DNA of 64,000 bases from Streptomyces sp. NBC_01454. Its GTDB lineage: Bacteria; Actinomycetota; Actinomycetes; Streptomycetales; Streptomycetaceae. The notes beneath the pieces were generated by a model. It was given only the letters and a program-made list of their open reading frames with translations, was not told the origin of the DNA and did no database searches. Shown in pieces: positions 23,904 to 33,206 of this stretch. The stretch covers positions 496,001-560,000 of the forward strand of contig NZ_CP109461.1 in assembly GCF_036227565.1 (NCBI RefSeq). Direction: 5' to 3'. Numbering within the stretch: position 1 is the first letter of the stretch; each line of letters begins with the position of its first letter. Position numbers and translations under genes: made by a program.

Positions 23904-26084
23904 TCATACCCCCGTTCCGGAGAGGGCGTCGATCTCGGCCAGTACCCGTTCATCGCGGGCGAGTTCCGTACCCAGCCGGGCCTTCTCCGTCCGCTGTGCG
24001 CGTCCGATGGTTGCGATGAAGACCTTCTTACTTTCGGCGCTGGCCGCCCACACCGGGCGGTGCCCGGCATGATGGGTGGCCTGGGGGCACCGCGCCGAAT
24101 CGCACATGCCGATCAAGGGCTCTGTCGCCCCGCGGGCGTGGGTACCTGCGAGCTTGAGGCACAGCGCCTTGGACGGATCGAGGAACCAGCAGTAGTTCGC
24201 CGGCCCCAGGTGCAGGGCTTTGGCCCGCTTGGCGAGCAGGTTCGTCACCTCCTGGTCGCTGCGCTTGATGTTCGGCGCCCCTGGGGAATCCAGCTGTTCG
24301 TCGACGAACGCGAAGAAGTCCAGGAGGTCGCTGGCGCCAGGCCCCGCAGGCCGGATACCGTTCTGGTAGTCGTGGAATGCGTCCAGGGCGACGCGCATCT
24401 TGTGCTCTCGCTCCTCTTGGCCAAACTCGGCCATCAGCACCGACTGGGCCCCACCAGGGCGGTCCGCATAGCCCTCGGTGGTGACCACGGAAATGTGCTT
24501 GAGATGGATCTTGGCGGCCAGCAGACCACCGGGCCGGTGCGCCATTTCCACCGCGAGGGTTCTCCGTAGCATCCGCAGACTGACCGGCACCTCGGGGATC
24601 GGCGCCAGCCCAAGGCGACGTCCCTCTGGGCCATTGACCCAGGTCAGGAACCATTCGTACGGGGTGAAGAAGGAGAGCGACTTGAACAGGTGACCGGCGT
24701 TCTTCACCGGGTCAGCGAGCGAGGCGGCTACGTCGGCAGTGTCGTACGCCTGCTTGATGGCCACCCACTGATCGTGTTCACCACCCAGCTTCCGGCCCTT
24801 GATGACCTTGCCCTTCAGGCGGTAGCGGACGCGCCCTTCGCCGAGCTGTTCGGGAGGCAGGCGGCAATCGCGGGTCAGCTCAGCCAGTTCACTCTTCCGC
24901 ATTCCAGTCAGTGCGGCGAGCGCGATGAGGCAGGCTGTGCGGGCCCGGGAGAGCTGCAGTCGGGCCTCGGTGGTGTTCATCGGCAGGGTCCAGGGGACAC
25001 TGCCCCGTCCGTCCGCGCGTTCGACCAGGGCGGCCGTCCGGCCCCAGCGTTTGGACAGACCGACTTCTCTGACGGCCTTCTCCAGGCGCCCGCGCAGCGT
25101 GGGCAGCCACGTGTAGTGGAAGGCGCGCCGTCCGGTCTCGTGGGCGAGGGAAATCAGGTTCACCCGTAGCAGCGGATCGTCCGGATCCCATCCGTCCGCC
25201 AGCCGCTCGACTACGACGTGATCGAGGGCGACATCGAACGGATCAGCCTCCTGTATGTGACGGTCGATGGCCTGCGCGACCTCGACCCTCCAGTCCGGAC
25301 GCTCACGGTTGTTGCGGCCCGGCCGGTTCGGCACCATCTCCTGCAACTGCTGCTGCAGCTCCATGACGTGCGGCGCCAGCACCTCCACCACGTACAGGGC
25401 CGCCGCGACGAGCGGTTGGAAGACGTCGTTGCTCAGCGGCGGTGTCGTGTTGCCCGTCCGACGGACCATCCCGGCGACGGAGTACGCCGTGCGTCGCCCC
25501 CACGGACGGAAACCCGACACGTAGCCGTCGGCTGAGAACAATTCCTTGTAGTAGCCCAGCTCCTGGATGACCGCCACTACGTCCATGCGGTAGCCGGGGC
25601 TGCTGTCGCGGATCACCACGCCGTGCTTGTCCCGTACCTTCTTGCGAAGTTCCAGGTAGGCAGCACAGTGCTGCTGGGATACCTCCCCGAGATCGTCCAC
25701 GCCCTGTTCGGTGAGCCAGTTCAGCCAGCCGGTCAGCACGGTCAGCCGCCCGTGCACCGTGGCTATCTGTACAGGTGTTCGGTAGGCGTGAGCAAGCTCC
25801 CGCACCGCGCGGTGGTCCGGTGCGAGCCGGGCGAAGATGAACTCCTTCGCGAGTTCCCTCCACTGGGGATTGAGGATCTCGGTGAAGGACAAGATCCGCG
25901 CGTGCCGCGCAAGGTACCGCGGCAGCCCGATGACACCGGTGAAGTCCCAGATTGCGTCGTCGAAGTGCGGATGCGGGCCCGCACCGTGGACCGGCAGACC
26001 GGCCGCAGCGCACACGTCCTCACCTCGAAAGACGGAACGAGAAAAGGCAGCCGCGAGGCCGGTGGGCCGGTGCAGGGTGGTCAT
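23904..26084 (-). CDS. Tyrosine recombinase, third of a trio
   Basis: The 726-residue protein has integrase motifs in its C-terminal half: box I arginine in ALTGMRKSELAELTRD, a box II variant RMLRRTLAVEM, and KHISVVTTEGYAD with the presumed nucleophile tyrosine. A Cys/His-containing region follows (YCWFLDPSKALCLKLAGT...CDSARCPQATHHAGH), possibly a zinc-binding tail. It overlaps the middle recombinase by ATGA. It acts with the two neighbours in strand exchange of the element. Confidence 0.82.
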   Translation of the reverse strand: MTTLHRPTGLAAAFSRSVFRGEDVCAAAGLPVHGAGPHPHFDDAIWDFTGVIGLPRYLARHARILSFTEILNPQWRELAKEFIFARLAPDHRAVRELAHAYRTPVQIATVHGRLTVLTGWLNWLTEQGVDDLGEVSQQHCAAYLELRKKVRDKHGVVIRDSSPGYRMDVVAVIQELGYYKELFSADGYVSGFRPWGRRTAYSVAGMVRRTGNTTPPLSNDVFQPLVAAALYVVEVLAPHVMELQQQLQEMVPNRPGRNNRERPDWRVEVAQAIDRHIQEADPFDVALDHVVVERLADGWDPDDPLLRVNLISLAHETGRRAFHYTWLPTLRGRLEKAVREVGLSKRWGRTAALVERADGRGSVPWTLPMNTTEARLQLSRARTACLIALAALTGMRKSELAELTRDCRLPPEQLGEGRVRYRLKGKVIKGRKLGGEHDQWVAIKQAYDTADVAASLADPVKNAGHLFKSLSFFTPYEWFLTWVNGPEGRRLGLAPIPEVPVSLRMLRRTLAVEMAHRPGGLLAAKIHLKHISVVTTEGYADRPGGAQSVLMAEFGQEEREHKMRVALDAFHDYQNGIRPAGPGASDLLDFFAFVDEQLDSPGAPNIKRSDQEVTNLLAKRAKALHLGPANYCWFLDPSKALCLKLAGTHARGATEPLIGMCDSARCPQATHHAGHRPVWAASAESKKVFIATIGRAQRTEKARLGTELARDERVLAEIDALSGTGV

Positions 26085-27859
26085 ACAGTGTGCTCCTCAG
26101 GCCGCAGGGGAAGCTCGACATCGGAATCGGTGACCTCGGCAGCAGCGGCACGCAGCGTGTGCTCGGAGAAGTACCGGCCGGGAGTCAGGATCTCGTCGAG
26201 ACGGTGGGCGTACGGGCCGAAGACGGGGATGAACTCGGCGGTAGTCATCTGCTGCCACTGGCGGGAGAAGAACGCCCGTAGCCGCAGCAGGTTCGGCAGA
26301 TGGCGAGGGGAGAACAAGGCCAGCGGGCACAGCAGACACACCCACGGACGTGCCGGACAGGGCTTGCCCTTCGGCCCGTGGAGCCCCGACAGCTGATCTC
26401 CACACGCCGCGGTGAATACGTCGCGTTCCCCGGAAAGAAGCTGCGCCAAGGCGTTGTCATCCAGGCCGAGCCGCTTCATGTGCTCGGGATAGTTCTCCAC
26501 CAGGTCGGCCATTTCAGCGGTGGCCAGCACCAAGGGCGGCAGCGCCCGGCGAACGAGGTCCTCCTGCGCCTGGGCGATGATGTCCTCCGCCGCCTCGCGC
26601 TGAGCCGGCGTCGTGTTCGTCAGGTAGTGGTCCCCCTCAACGCCGGGGGACCGGTTCGGATCCAGCGTGGACCGGCGGCTGCCGCGCCAATGTGACCGGT
26701 CTTTCAGCGCGTCGTGGGTAGTGCGGATGCGGTGCCGGTGAAGGGCCAGGGGGAGACCGTCGTCACCAGTCATCTGCGTGGGGCGCCCGTCCTCGTCGAC
26801 TGCTTGGCGCCGCTCAACCCAGGCGCATATGGACAGGCGCGTGGCCGGCTTGGCCAGCCACCGCTCTCCCGACCGCGTACCGCCCGGCGTGAAACGCACC
26901 CAGAGCTCGTCGCGCAACTCCTCGGGCGCGAAGCGGCGGGCCACCGCGGAGTGATCGAGCCACTGTTCCAGCAGGCGAGTGGCCTTACGTGACAGAGCAA
27001 GACTCTCCGCCGCGGTGCGGCCCTTGACATAGCTGAGGAGGATCTTCTCGTCACCCGCCCACTCGATGTCGTCGAGTCCCAGGTCCGCGATCCCGTCCGG
27101 CACGATCCCCGTGTAGGCGCCGAACAGCAGCTGATAGGCGATCATCACGTCCAGGGTCGGGATCAGCGGATCCAGCACCGCGCGAAGACCAACCCCATAC
27201 CTCTGCCGGAAGGGGAACGAGCCGCGGTCTGTCATCTCGGTGACGAGCGGATCGGGCCCGTTGTGAAGCACCAGCCAGTGATGGGCAGTGCGCTCTCGGA
27301 GCGAAGCTCCTGGCCCATCCTCTGACGAAGCCTGCTCACGGGCCGTGCGGAACTCCCGGAAGGCGCCATCGGCCTCGTCCCGGCAGGTACGGATGAGCCG
27401 GGCCCATTCGGCCTCGCTGTACGGCTGGTGCGAGCCGTACCGCTCGCCCGTGTTGAACAGCCGGCCATCGACGAACGCGCGCACGTCCGGCGCCAGGATC
27501 TGATCCTGGTCATCCGCGCAACGCAACATCGCCCGCAGCGCGCTCTCCTGGGAGGATCGCACCCCTTGCCGCCAGTACCGGGCGAGGAGCGCGCGCGTCA
27601 GGTCGGATACTCCGCCGGAGAACCCGAACTCGACCAGCCAGTCGGTGAAACCGCGGACGGCCGTGAGGTAGAGGTCGACTCCTCCGGCGCTGTCGACCTG
27701 TCCGTGCGGATGGACAAGGTCCGTGGCGCCTTCCAGCAGGGTGCGTGCCAGCCCCGGGAGTACCACTGGACGTCGCACGCGCAGGGGGCGGCGGTACTCC
27801 GACCCGTCGCTGAAGATGCAGTGCACGCCCAGCGGGTCAAGCGTGACGGTGGCCGGCAT
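26081..27859 (-). CDS. Atypical recombinase, second of a trio
   Basis: The 592-residue protein lies between two recognisable tyrosine recombinases and has the same general layout. Its motifs are degenerate: the box I position reads AYTGIVPDGIADL with no arginine, a box II-like HRIRTT is present, and a late tyrosine occurs in EGDHYLTNTT. A Cys-rich stretch (CPARPWVCLLCPLALF) near the C-terminus may bind metal. It may be a structural partner rather than a catalyst. It starts at the ATG at 27859, which fits the TGATG junction expected for the upstream gene. Confidence 0.72.
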   Translation of the reverse strand: MPATVTLDPLGVHCIFSDGSEYRRPLRVRRPVVLPGLARTLLEGATDLVHPHGQVDSAGGVDLYLTAVRGFTDWLVEFGFSGGVSDLTRALLARYWRQGVRSSQESALRAMLRCADDQDQILAPDVRAFVDGRLFNTGERYGSHQPYSEAEWARLIRTCRDEADGAFREFRTAREQASSEDGPGASLRERTAHHWLVLHNGPDPLVTEMTDRGSFPFRQRYGVGLRAVLDPLIPTLDVMIAYQLLFGAYTGIVPDGIADLGLDDIEWAGDEKILLSYVKGRTAAESLALSRKATRLLEQWLDHSAVARRFAPEELRDELWVRFTPGGTRSGERWLAKPATRLSICAWVERRQAVDEDGRPTQMTGDDGLPLALHRHRIRTTHDALKDRSHWRGSRRSTLDPNRSPGVEGDHYLTNTTPAQREAAEDIIAQAQEDLVRRALPPLVLATAEMADLVENYPEHMKRLGLDDNALAQLLSGERDVFTAACGDQLSGLHGPKGKPCPARPWVCLLCPLALFSPRHLPNLLRLRAFFSRQWQQMTTAEFIPVFGPYAHRLDEILTPGRYFSEHTLRAAAAEVTDSDVELPLRPEEHTV

Positions 27860-29318
27860 CAGACCCCCGCCAGTTGGTCGTCGAACTCGGTCTCGAGCTC
27901 CAGCTCGGCCTCCTCGTCCAGCAGGCCGTACTCCTTGCCGACCCGCCGGTACAGGGAGGTGAACAGGCGGAGCACGTCCAAGCGGTGAGGTACGCTTCCG
28001 TGGTCAGTGAAGTGGCATGTCCGAGCAGATCGCGCAGGATCAGCAGCGGTTCCTGGGTCCGCAAGTAGTGCGCCAGGGCGGCATCGTCATCGGTGTCGCG
28101 GACCTGCCGCGCGGCCTGCTCATACCAGCCGCGCATGAGCCGAGCCATGGTCGCCATGGCCATGGTGTGACGCAGCCGATGCGGATTGACGTGCGGGAAG
28201 CGCGGCTCGTAACGCTCGCGGATGCGATCCGCGGTCCTGGCGAAGACCGAGGACCATCCGGTGAACGGGCGTCCCTGGCCCCACACCGACAGCAGCATCG
28301 AACCACCGTCCGGGGCGACCAGGCGCCGCCGCTCGTCAGGTACGAGCGAACTCCACTGCACACGGACCCCGTTGACACGCCCTCCCCGCTGGTCGGCCTC
28401 CGTTACGAACAGGGGCTCCCCCCACCGGGCCGGCGGCCGCCACGGCGATCCGAACGTCGCCGCTGCCCGGTCGAGAGCGATGTAGGAGTGCAGTTCAGCC
28501 AGCGCGTCGTAATCGATCCACGACTCGCGGTACTTGCTTCCCTTGGTGATCCCGGAAGGGATCGGGAACGACACCGGTACCGCAGTCCGTCGAGAGGGAA
28601 GCGGCGGCACCTCGCAGACCAGCAAGTACGTGTATTCCTGGCTGCGTAGCCCGCTGGAGACGATCATTCGGCCGACCGCCGAGTTTCGGGCCAACTCTCG
28701 CCCTCGGTATCGCAGATCCCGCTCCCCGTCCGGGCCCAGGCCCGCCAACGCTTTCAGGAGGATGTCCGTGAAGTCGTCGTCGAGATATTTGATCGTCACA
28801 TGGGGCTTGGCCTGGCGCCTTCGTGACTGGTTGACCCGTCCGCGGCGGACTTGCCCATTGAAGGCCCAGACCGCCTGCCGGTACGTGAACGGCTCGGAGT
28901 CTGCGTACTCCTCGTCCTTCGCCCACTTGTAGAAACCCGCCAGAATCCCCATGTTCTGGTTCCACGTAGATGCCTCGAAGCGGTGCTTGAGGGGGCCCTG
29001 GGCTCGATAGACGGAGTACGCGCCCAACGCCGCCTTCAGGCGACGCCGCGTGTCGAACAGGGCGACCCCGTGCTCGGATGTGAACTCTAGCCACTCACGG
29101 ACCGTCCGCACGTAGTAGGGCCACGAATTCGGCGATGGGCATCCGTTCGTCGGCAGCTCGCAGGCCCAGCAGTTGATCACGGTTGTGGGACGGACGCCGT
29201 TGCTGTCTTCGAAGAGGAGGTCGTCGTCGAACAGCAACGGCATCCCCTCCGGGATCGCCGGACTGAACGCAAGACCCCAGGACTCCCAGCCCGCTGATGA
29301 GTACGTCGATTGGTGCAT
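27837..29318 (-). CDS. Tyrosine recombinase, first of a trio, tail frameshifted
   Basis: The protein shows all active-site boxes: GLRSQEYTYLL (arginine), HRLRHTMAM (HxxR), LLGHATSLTTEAYL (GH and the tyrosine). Directly after the tyrosine the frame becomes low-complexity (WTCSACSPP...). The neighbouring frame reads LDVLRLFTSLYRRVGKEYGL then DEEAELELETEFDDQLAGV and stops exactly at the TGATG start of the next gene. A one-base loss near 27985 therefore replaced the native tail of about 45 residues. The catalytic core is intact, so activity is possible but uncertain. Confidence 0.8.
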   Translation of the reverse strand: MHQSTYSSAGWESWGLAFSPAIPEGMPLLFDDDLLFEDSNGVRPTTVINCWACELPTNGCPSPNSWPYYVRTVREWLEFTSEHGVALFDTRRRLKAALGAYSVYRAQGPLKHRFEASTWNQNMGILAGFYKWAKDEEYADSEPFTYRQAVWAFNGQVRRGRVNQSRRRQAKPHVTIKYLDDDFTDILLKALAGLGPDGERDLRYRGRELARNSAVGRMIVSSGLRSQEYTYLLVCEVPPLPSRRTAVPVSFPIPSGITKGSKYRESWIDYDALAELHSYIALDRAAATFGSPWRPPARWGEPLFVTEADQRGGRVNGVRVQWSSLVPDERRRLVAPDGGSMLLSVWGQGRPFTGWSSVFARTADRIRERYEPRFPHVNPHRLRHTMAMATMARLMRGWYEQAARQVRDTDDDAALAHYLRTQEPLLILRDLLGHATSLTTEAYLTAWTCSACSPPCTGGSARSTACWTRRPSWSSRPSSTTNWRGSDAGHRHA

Positions 29319-29405
29319 GGCCGATGAGTATCAATGCAACCCGGCTGAGTGCAACAAACAAACGAGCAGGTCAGGTGGCACATCAGGCAGTAAGCAACAC
29401 TGTCG

Positions 29406-30182
29406 CTAAGCGGGAACAAGCAGGTAGTACGCCCGGTACGTGTTCATGATCGCCAGGCCGAAGCTGAGAGCGGACAGCGCGGCGATCACCGTGCGGATCG
29501 TGGGCTGCCCAACCACGTAGCGCAGGCCCTCGCCGATGTCCCGCGCGAGGCTGCGGCGGCCCTCGGGCGGCACGGCGACCGGCTCGGGGGTGCGGATGCG
29601 CCAAACGAGAAGGGCGGAGACGAGGTAGGACAGGACGTCGGCGAGAACCGAGCGGGCAGCGCCGACGGCCCCGACCATCGCGGCGCCCGCGTTGCTGCCC
29701 GCGCTGTCGGCCACCGACGAGGCCGCGCCAAGCCTCGAGTTCGCGCGTTGCAGCAGGTGAGGTTCGACGAGGACAGGCAGGTAGCTGATGGCCGCCGCGT
29801 CGTGCACGATCTTGGCGACACCGAGGACGACGGCGACCGCGTACAGCTGGCCGATGCCGAGCACCCCGGCGAAGGCGGCGGCTGGGATGGTCGCGAGGGC
29901 TCCGGCCGCAGTGAGGTCTGTGACGATCATCTGGGGGCGCTTGGCGTGCCGGTCCGAGAACGCGCCGGCCGGGAGCGCCACGACGGCGTTCGGAAGCTGG
30001 CCGAGGAAGGCGAGCACCGCGATCTGGGTGGTGGAGGCGTGGAGCTCCAGCACGGCCAGGGTGGGGATGGCGACGGTGCTGACCGCCGACCCGGACAGGC
30101 TCGCGCACTCGCTGCCGACAAGACGGCGCAGATCCGAGGAGGCGACCTTCGCGGCCTTGGCCGTCTGGGTGGAGGTCGTCAC
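29406..30182 (-). pseudogene. MFS transporter, C-terminally truncated
   Basis: The 258-residue frame starts at a GTG overlapping the Nudix gene stop and has about six to seven membrane segments (SAVSTVAIPTLAVLELHAS, IAVLAFLGQLPNAVVALPAGAF, the motif-A loop SDRHAKR, and so on). A normal MFS protein has about 400 residues; this one ends after NTYRAYYLLVPA at the junction with the recombinase element. It was presumably the exporter of the Nudix-phosphotransferase operon and is now inactive. Confidence 0.78.
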
Positions 30183-30652
30183 CCGGCCTCACCGCCCAGC
30201 AGTTCCGGGGCGATCACGTTGGCGTAGAGCTGGCCGGTGGAGAAGTGGGTGAGGACCGCGTGGGTGAAGGGGTGGCAGTCGGGCGGCGGGGCGGCGGGGT
30301 CGACCCACTCCAGCTCGGTGTGCGTGCCCGGCTCGCGGTTGTACGGGGTGCCCTCCCACTCCCGCACCGTGAAGGCGGCGCCGATCACCCGCTCACCGTC
30401 CGCCGCGTGGAAGTGGAGCAGCTGGCAGAACCGCAGGCGGTCCGGGCTGATGTGGATGCCGACTTCCTCGGCGAGCTCGCGCACGGCTCCCTCGTCGAGG
30501 AACTCGCTGTCCTCAAGGCGCCCTCCGACGACCGTGAGCATCCCGGGGGAGGGCCACGACGTCGCCTGGTGCCGGACGGTCAGGACCCGGCCGTCGCCGG
30601 GACGCTGGAGCAGGACCATGACGTTCCCGATGCTCCGGTGTACGGCGCTCAC
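30179..30652 (-). CDS. Nudix hydrolase
   Basis: From the GTG at 30652 (overlapping the upstream stop as GTGA) the protein has 157 residues. It has a complete Nudix box GGRLEDSEFLDEGAVRELAEEVGI. Nudix enzymes cleave nucleoside diphosphates linked to another moiety. Upstream is a small-molecule phosphotransferase and downstream an MFS gene, an arrangement that suggests modification and export of a nucleotide-like or antibiotic-like compound. The intact Nudix box contrasts with the broken one at 3.4 kb. Confidence 0.88.
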   Translation of the reverse strand: MSAVHRSIGNVMVLLQRPGDGRVLTVRHQATSWPSPGMLTVVGGRLEDSEFLDEGAVRELAEEVGIHISPDRLRFCQLLHFHAADGERVIGAAFTVREWEGTPYNREPGTHTELEWVDPAAPPPDCHPFTHAVLTHFSTGQLYANVIAPELLGGEAG

Positions 30653-31530
30653 GGCCGGTCCTCCTTCATGAGCCGGTCCAGGGTCCGCCGGCCCCGGGCG
30701 GTGACCTCGGCATCGCCGTTGTCCGGGCCCCAGGCCAGGCAGTTGACCGCGTCCAGCGCGGTCAGGCAGCGCAGCGCGTGCCGCTCGGCGTCGGACAGCT
30801 CCCGCCCGTAGGACCGGAGGAACGCCTTCTCGCGGTCCGAATGGTCGGCCCACTGGGTGGTGGCGAGGATGACGAAGTCCTGGACGCGGGCGGCCGGCCG
30901 GGACCGTTCGAAGTCGACGAGGGCGAGCCCGTGCTTGGACCACAGCCAGTTCCTCGGCTGGTTGTCGCCGTGGATGTAGCCGGCGGGCACCGGGCCAGCG
31001 CGGCGAAGACGGGCAGCGTGGTCGCGGATCAGCTGCTGCTCGTCCTGGTTGAGCCGGTCCCCGGCGCGAGCCAGGTACTTCTCCGCTCCGTCAGCGGCGG
31101 CGGACAAAGAGGCTTCGGCCTCCGCCCGGTCGCCGCGGTCGAGTCCCGCCTCGTGGAGCCGGGCGCAGAGTGCTCCGGCCTGCTGGTGCACGGTCCGCCA
31201 CTCGACGGCGTCCAAGCCGAGTTCTTTCGCCGGGGCGCCGGGGACCGCGGTGAGCAGCAGGGCCAGGTCCTGGGCGCGGCTGTCGATGAGGTGGGGCGCC
31301 CGGGTGTGTCTGAGGGCGGGGACGATGTGACGGTATGCCCGGCTCTCGCGGGTGAAGAACTTCACCGAGGGCGAGACCTTCAGGTAGCGGTGAACCCTGC
31401 TCCCGCCCTCCAGGTCCCACACCCGGGAGCGGTCCCAGCTGTGCGAGGCGTCGCGGACGGACACGACGGGGCCGATCCGTTGTTCCGCCCAACGCTTCAG
31501 GGCCGCGGGCAGCGGCTTCGTCGGGCTCAT
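30649..31530 (-). CDS. Aminoglycoside-phosphotransferase-like kinase
   Basis: The 293-residue protein has the APH/choline-kinase signature: catalytic loop GYIHGDNQPRNWLW (HGDxxxxN) and the metal-binding VDFERS. The N-lobe is degenerate but includes KVSPSVKFFTRESRAY. The ATG at 31530 is preferred over a GTG at 31539. Substrate unknown; resistance or natural-product phosphorylation are possible. It is the first gene of a three-gene overlapping operon (kinase, Nudix, MFS). Confidence 0.82.
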   Translation of the reverse strand: MSPTKPLPAALKRWAEQRIGPVVSVRDASHSWDRSRVWDLEGGSRVHRYLKVSPSVKFFTRESRAYRHIVPALRHTRAPHLIDSRAQDLALLLTAVPGAPAKELGLDAVEWRTVHQQAGALCARLHEAGLDRGDRAEAEASLSAAADGAEKYLARAGDRLNQDEQQLIRDHAARLRRAGPVPAGYIHGDNQPRNWLWSKHGLALVDFERSRPAARVQDFVILATTQWADHSDREKAFLRSYGRELSDAERHALRCLTALDAVNCLAWGPDNGDAEVTARGRRTLDRLMKEDRP

Positions 31531-31865
31531 CCGGCACACGTCGCGCCCGGGCGCGGGACGGCGGAGCGGCAGAGCACACCGCCATTAGATTCGGTGAGAT
31601 CGGGGAACACGGTTCCTCCCGGGGGTGTCGGTCGCGTTGGTCGTCGGGGTGCCGGATGGGCCGACCAGGCCGGCCGCGGCCGCGCCCGGCCGTTGCCGGC
31701 CGGCCGGAGTTGGCTCAGGATTGCGGGCAGGGGATCAGGTCGGATTGTAGGTTCCGCGATTTCGTGGGCACTGGTTCCTGTGGAAACATCGGAATCCGGG
31801 GTTGATGAGCAAAGGTCCAGTCGGTCGATCCTGAGCATTCTGCCGCGTGTGCTGGCCGAGAGCGG

Positions 31866-32296
31866 TCACTCTCTGTTGCCTTTGAGAAGGTCGAGTAGCT
31901 GCATAGCTTCGGCCAGGAAGGTGCGTCCGTCTTCTGTGACGGTGAGTGGTCGGGAGCGTCCGAAGTCGAGGATGGTGAAGCCTGCAACCTCTTCGATCCG
32001 TTTCAGTTGGTAGTTCAGGGTGCCCCAGCCCACTCCCAATTCAGTGGCGGCATCTCGAAGCGTGTTGTGCTTGGAGGCTGTGATGAGGTGCTGGAGGCGC
32101 TGGGTGCAGTTCTTCGTTCGGCTGACGGAGTGCATCGCGGCCGAGAGTTCGACATCGAGCGAGGCGAAGGGGTTCGTGAACTGGCCGACGGGGTGCTGGG
32201 GGATGCCCCACTTGCGTATCAGCCGCATGATTTCGTTCTTGCCGACGCCCAGTTCGTGGGCGATGTCGGGAGAGGAGGGGGCCTTCCCCGTGATCG
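31866..32296 (-). pseudogene. tniQ-like gene, C-terminal part cut off by IS3-type element
   Basis: The frame has two helix-turn-helix-like units: SPDIAHELGVGKNEIMRLIRKWGI and TLRDAATELGVGWGTLNYQLKRIEE. It ends with FTILDFGRSRPLTVTEDGRTFL, which also resembles a LysR-type DNA-binding domain. Its 5' side runs directly into the end of the IS3-type element at 32297, and across the element lies a TniQ N-terminus in compatible frame. The middle of TniQ seems to be missing, so a deletion accompanied the insertion. An independent regulator remnant is the alternative. Confidence 0.55.
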
Positions 32297-32309
32297 TGGA
32301 CACCGGTTG

Positions 32310-33206
32310 TCATGCGGCGGTGGCCAGCGTAGTTGATCGCTGTTCGTAGGTGATCGGGCTGATCTGGCCGAGGCGGGAGTGCCGTCGGCGGGTGTTGTAG
32401 CGGGTCGCCCAGCGGAAGACCGCGAGGCGGGCCTCACTGGCCCCGTTCCACCGCTTGCGGCCCTGGAGCGTTTCGCGCTTCATGGTCGCGTTCAGACTCT
32501 CCGCGGCGGCGTTGTCCGCACTTGTGCCGACCGTGCCTCGCGATCTGGTCACGCCCAGCTCCGAGCAGACCTGGGCGAACTCCTTCGACACATATTGCGC
32601 CCCGTTGTCGCTGTGAAATATCGCCCCGCGCAGGCCGTCCCCGCCGCGGGCCCTCGCTGCGGCCCTGAGCGCGTCGGTGACCAGCGAGGTCCGCATGTGG
32701 TCGGCGATCGACCAGCCCGTCAGGCGTTTCGAGCACAGGTCCAACACCGTTGCCAGATAAAGGAATTGGCCGTTGCCGATCGGGAGATAGGTGATGTCGC
32801 CCACGTACTTGGTGTTCGGCACCGGGGCAGCAAAGTCCCGCTGGAGCAGGTCCGGCACCGGTGTCGCCGACGGCTCGGGAATGGTGGTGCGGACCTTCTT
32901 GCGCAGGTGCAGCCCGACGATGTGGAACTTGCGCATGACGCGCTCGACCCGCTTGTGATTGACCGGCTTCCCGGCCTCCTTCAGCTCGGCGGTGACGCGC
33001 GGAACCCCATAGGTGCCGTCCGATTCCTGATGGATCCGGTTGATGCGCTCGGCGAGCTCGGCATCCGCCCTCGCCCGGCTGGCCCGCGCGGATGCGCCGG
33101 CCAGCCACCGGTAGAAGCCGGAACGCGAGACCGCGAGTACCCGGCACAGCCGCTTGACGCCGAAGGCGCCACGGTGATCCTCGACGAACTGGAAGCGGCT
33201 GCTCAC
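32310..33206 (-). CDS. IS3-family transposase orfB (DDE integrase)
   Basis: The frame from the GTG at 33206, overlapping the orfA stop as GTGA, gives 298 residues. It has the HTH_21 region (GAFGVKRLCRVLAVSRSGFYRWLAG...GTYGVPRVTAEL) and the DDE catalytic core: D in YVGDITYLP, D in FHSDNGAQYVS, E in NAAAESLNATMKRE. In IS3 elements orfA and orfB are usually joined by a -1 frameshift, and the open frame here extends upstream to 33365 for such a fusion. Intact. Confidence 0.92.
   Translation of the reverse strand: MSSRFQFVEDHRGAFGVKRLCRVLAVSRSGFYRWLAGASARASRARADAELAERINRIHQESDGTYGVPRVTAELKEAGKPVNHKRVERVMRKFHIVGLHLRKKVRTTIPEPSATPVPDLLQRDFAAPVPNTKYVGDITYLPIGNGQFLYLATVLDLCSKRLTGWSIADHMRTSLVTDALRAAARARGGDGLRGAIFHSDNGAQYVSKEFAQVCSELGVTRSRGTVGTSADNAAAESLNATMKRETLQGRKRWNGASEARLAVFRWATRYNTRRRHSRLGQISPITYEQRSTTLATAA

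Larger units (their letters stand above)
23400..29400 (-). mobile_element. Tn554/RIT-like element: three recombinases plus helper
   Basis: Four overlapping minus-strand genes (three recombinases and a coiled-coil helper) form one operon-like block. Known counterparts are Tn554-type and recombinase-in-trio elements. The left end lies close to the helper stop, because an older fragment at 22607 shares the same sequence up to its stop codon. The right end lies at about 29400, where the MFS gene is cut. I could not define terminal repeats by eye. Confidence 0.65.
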
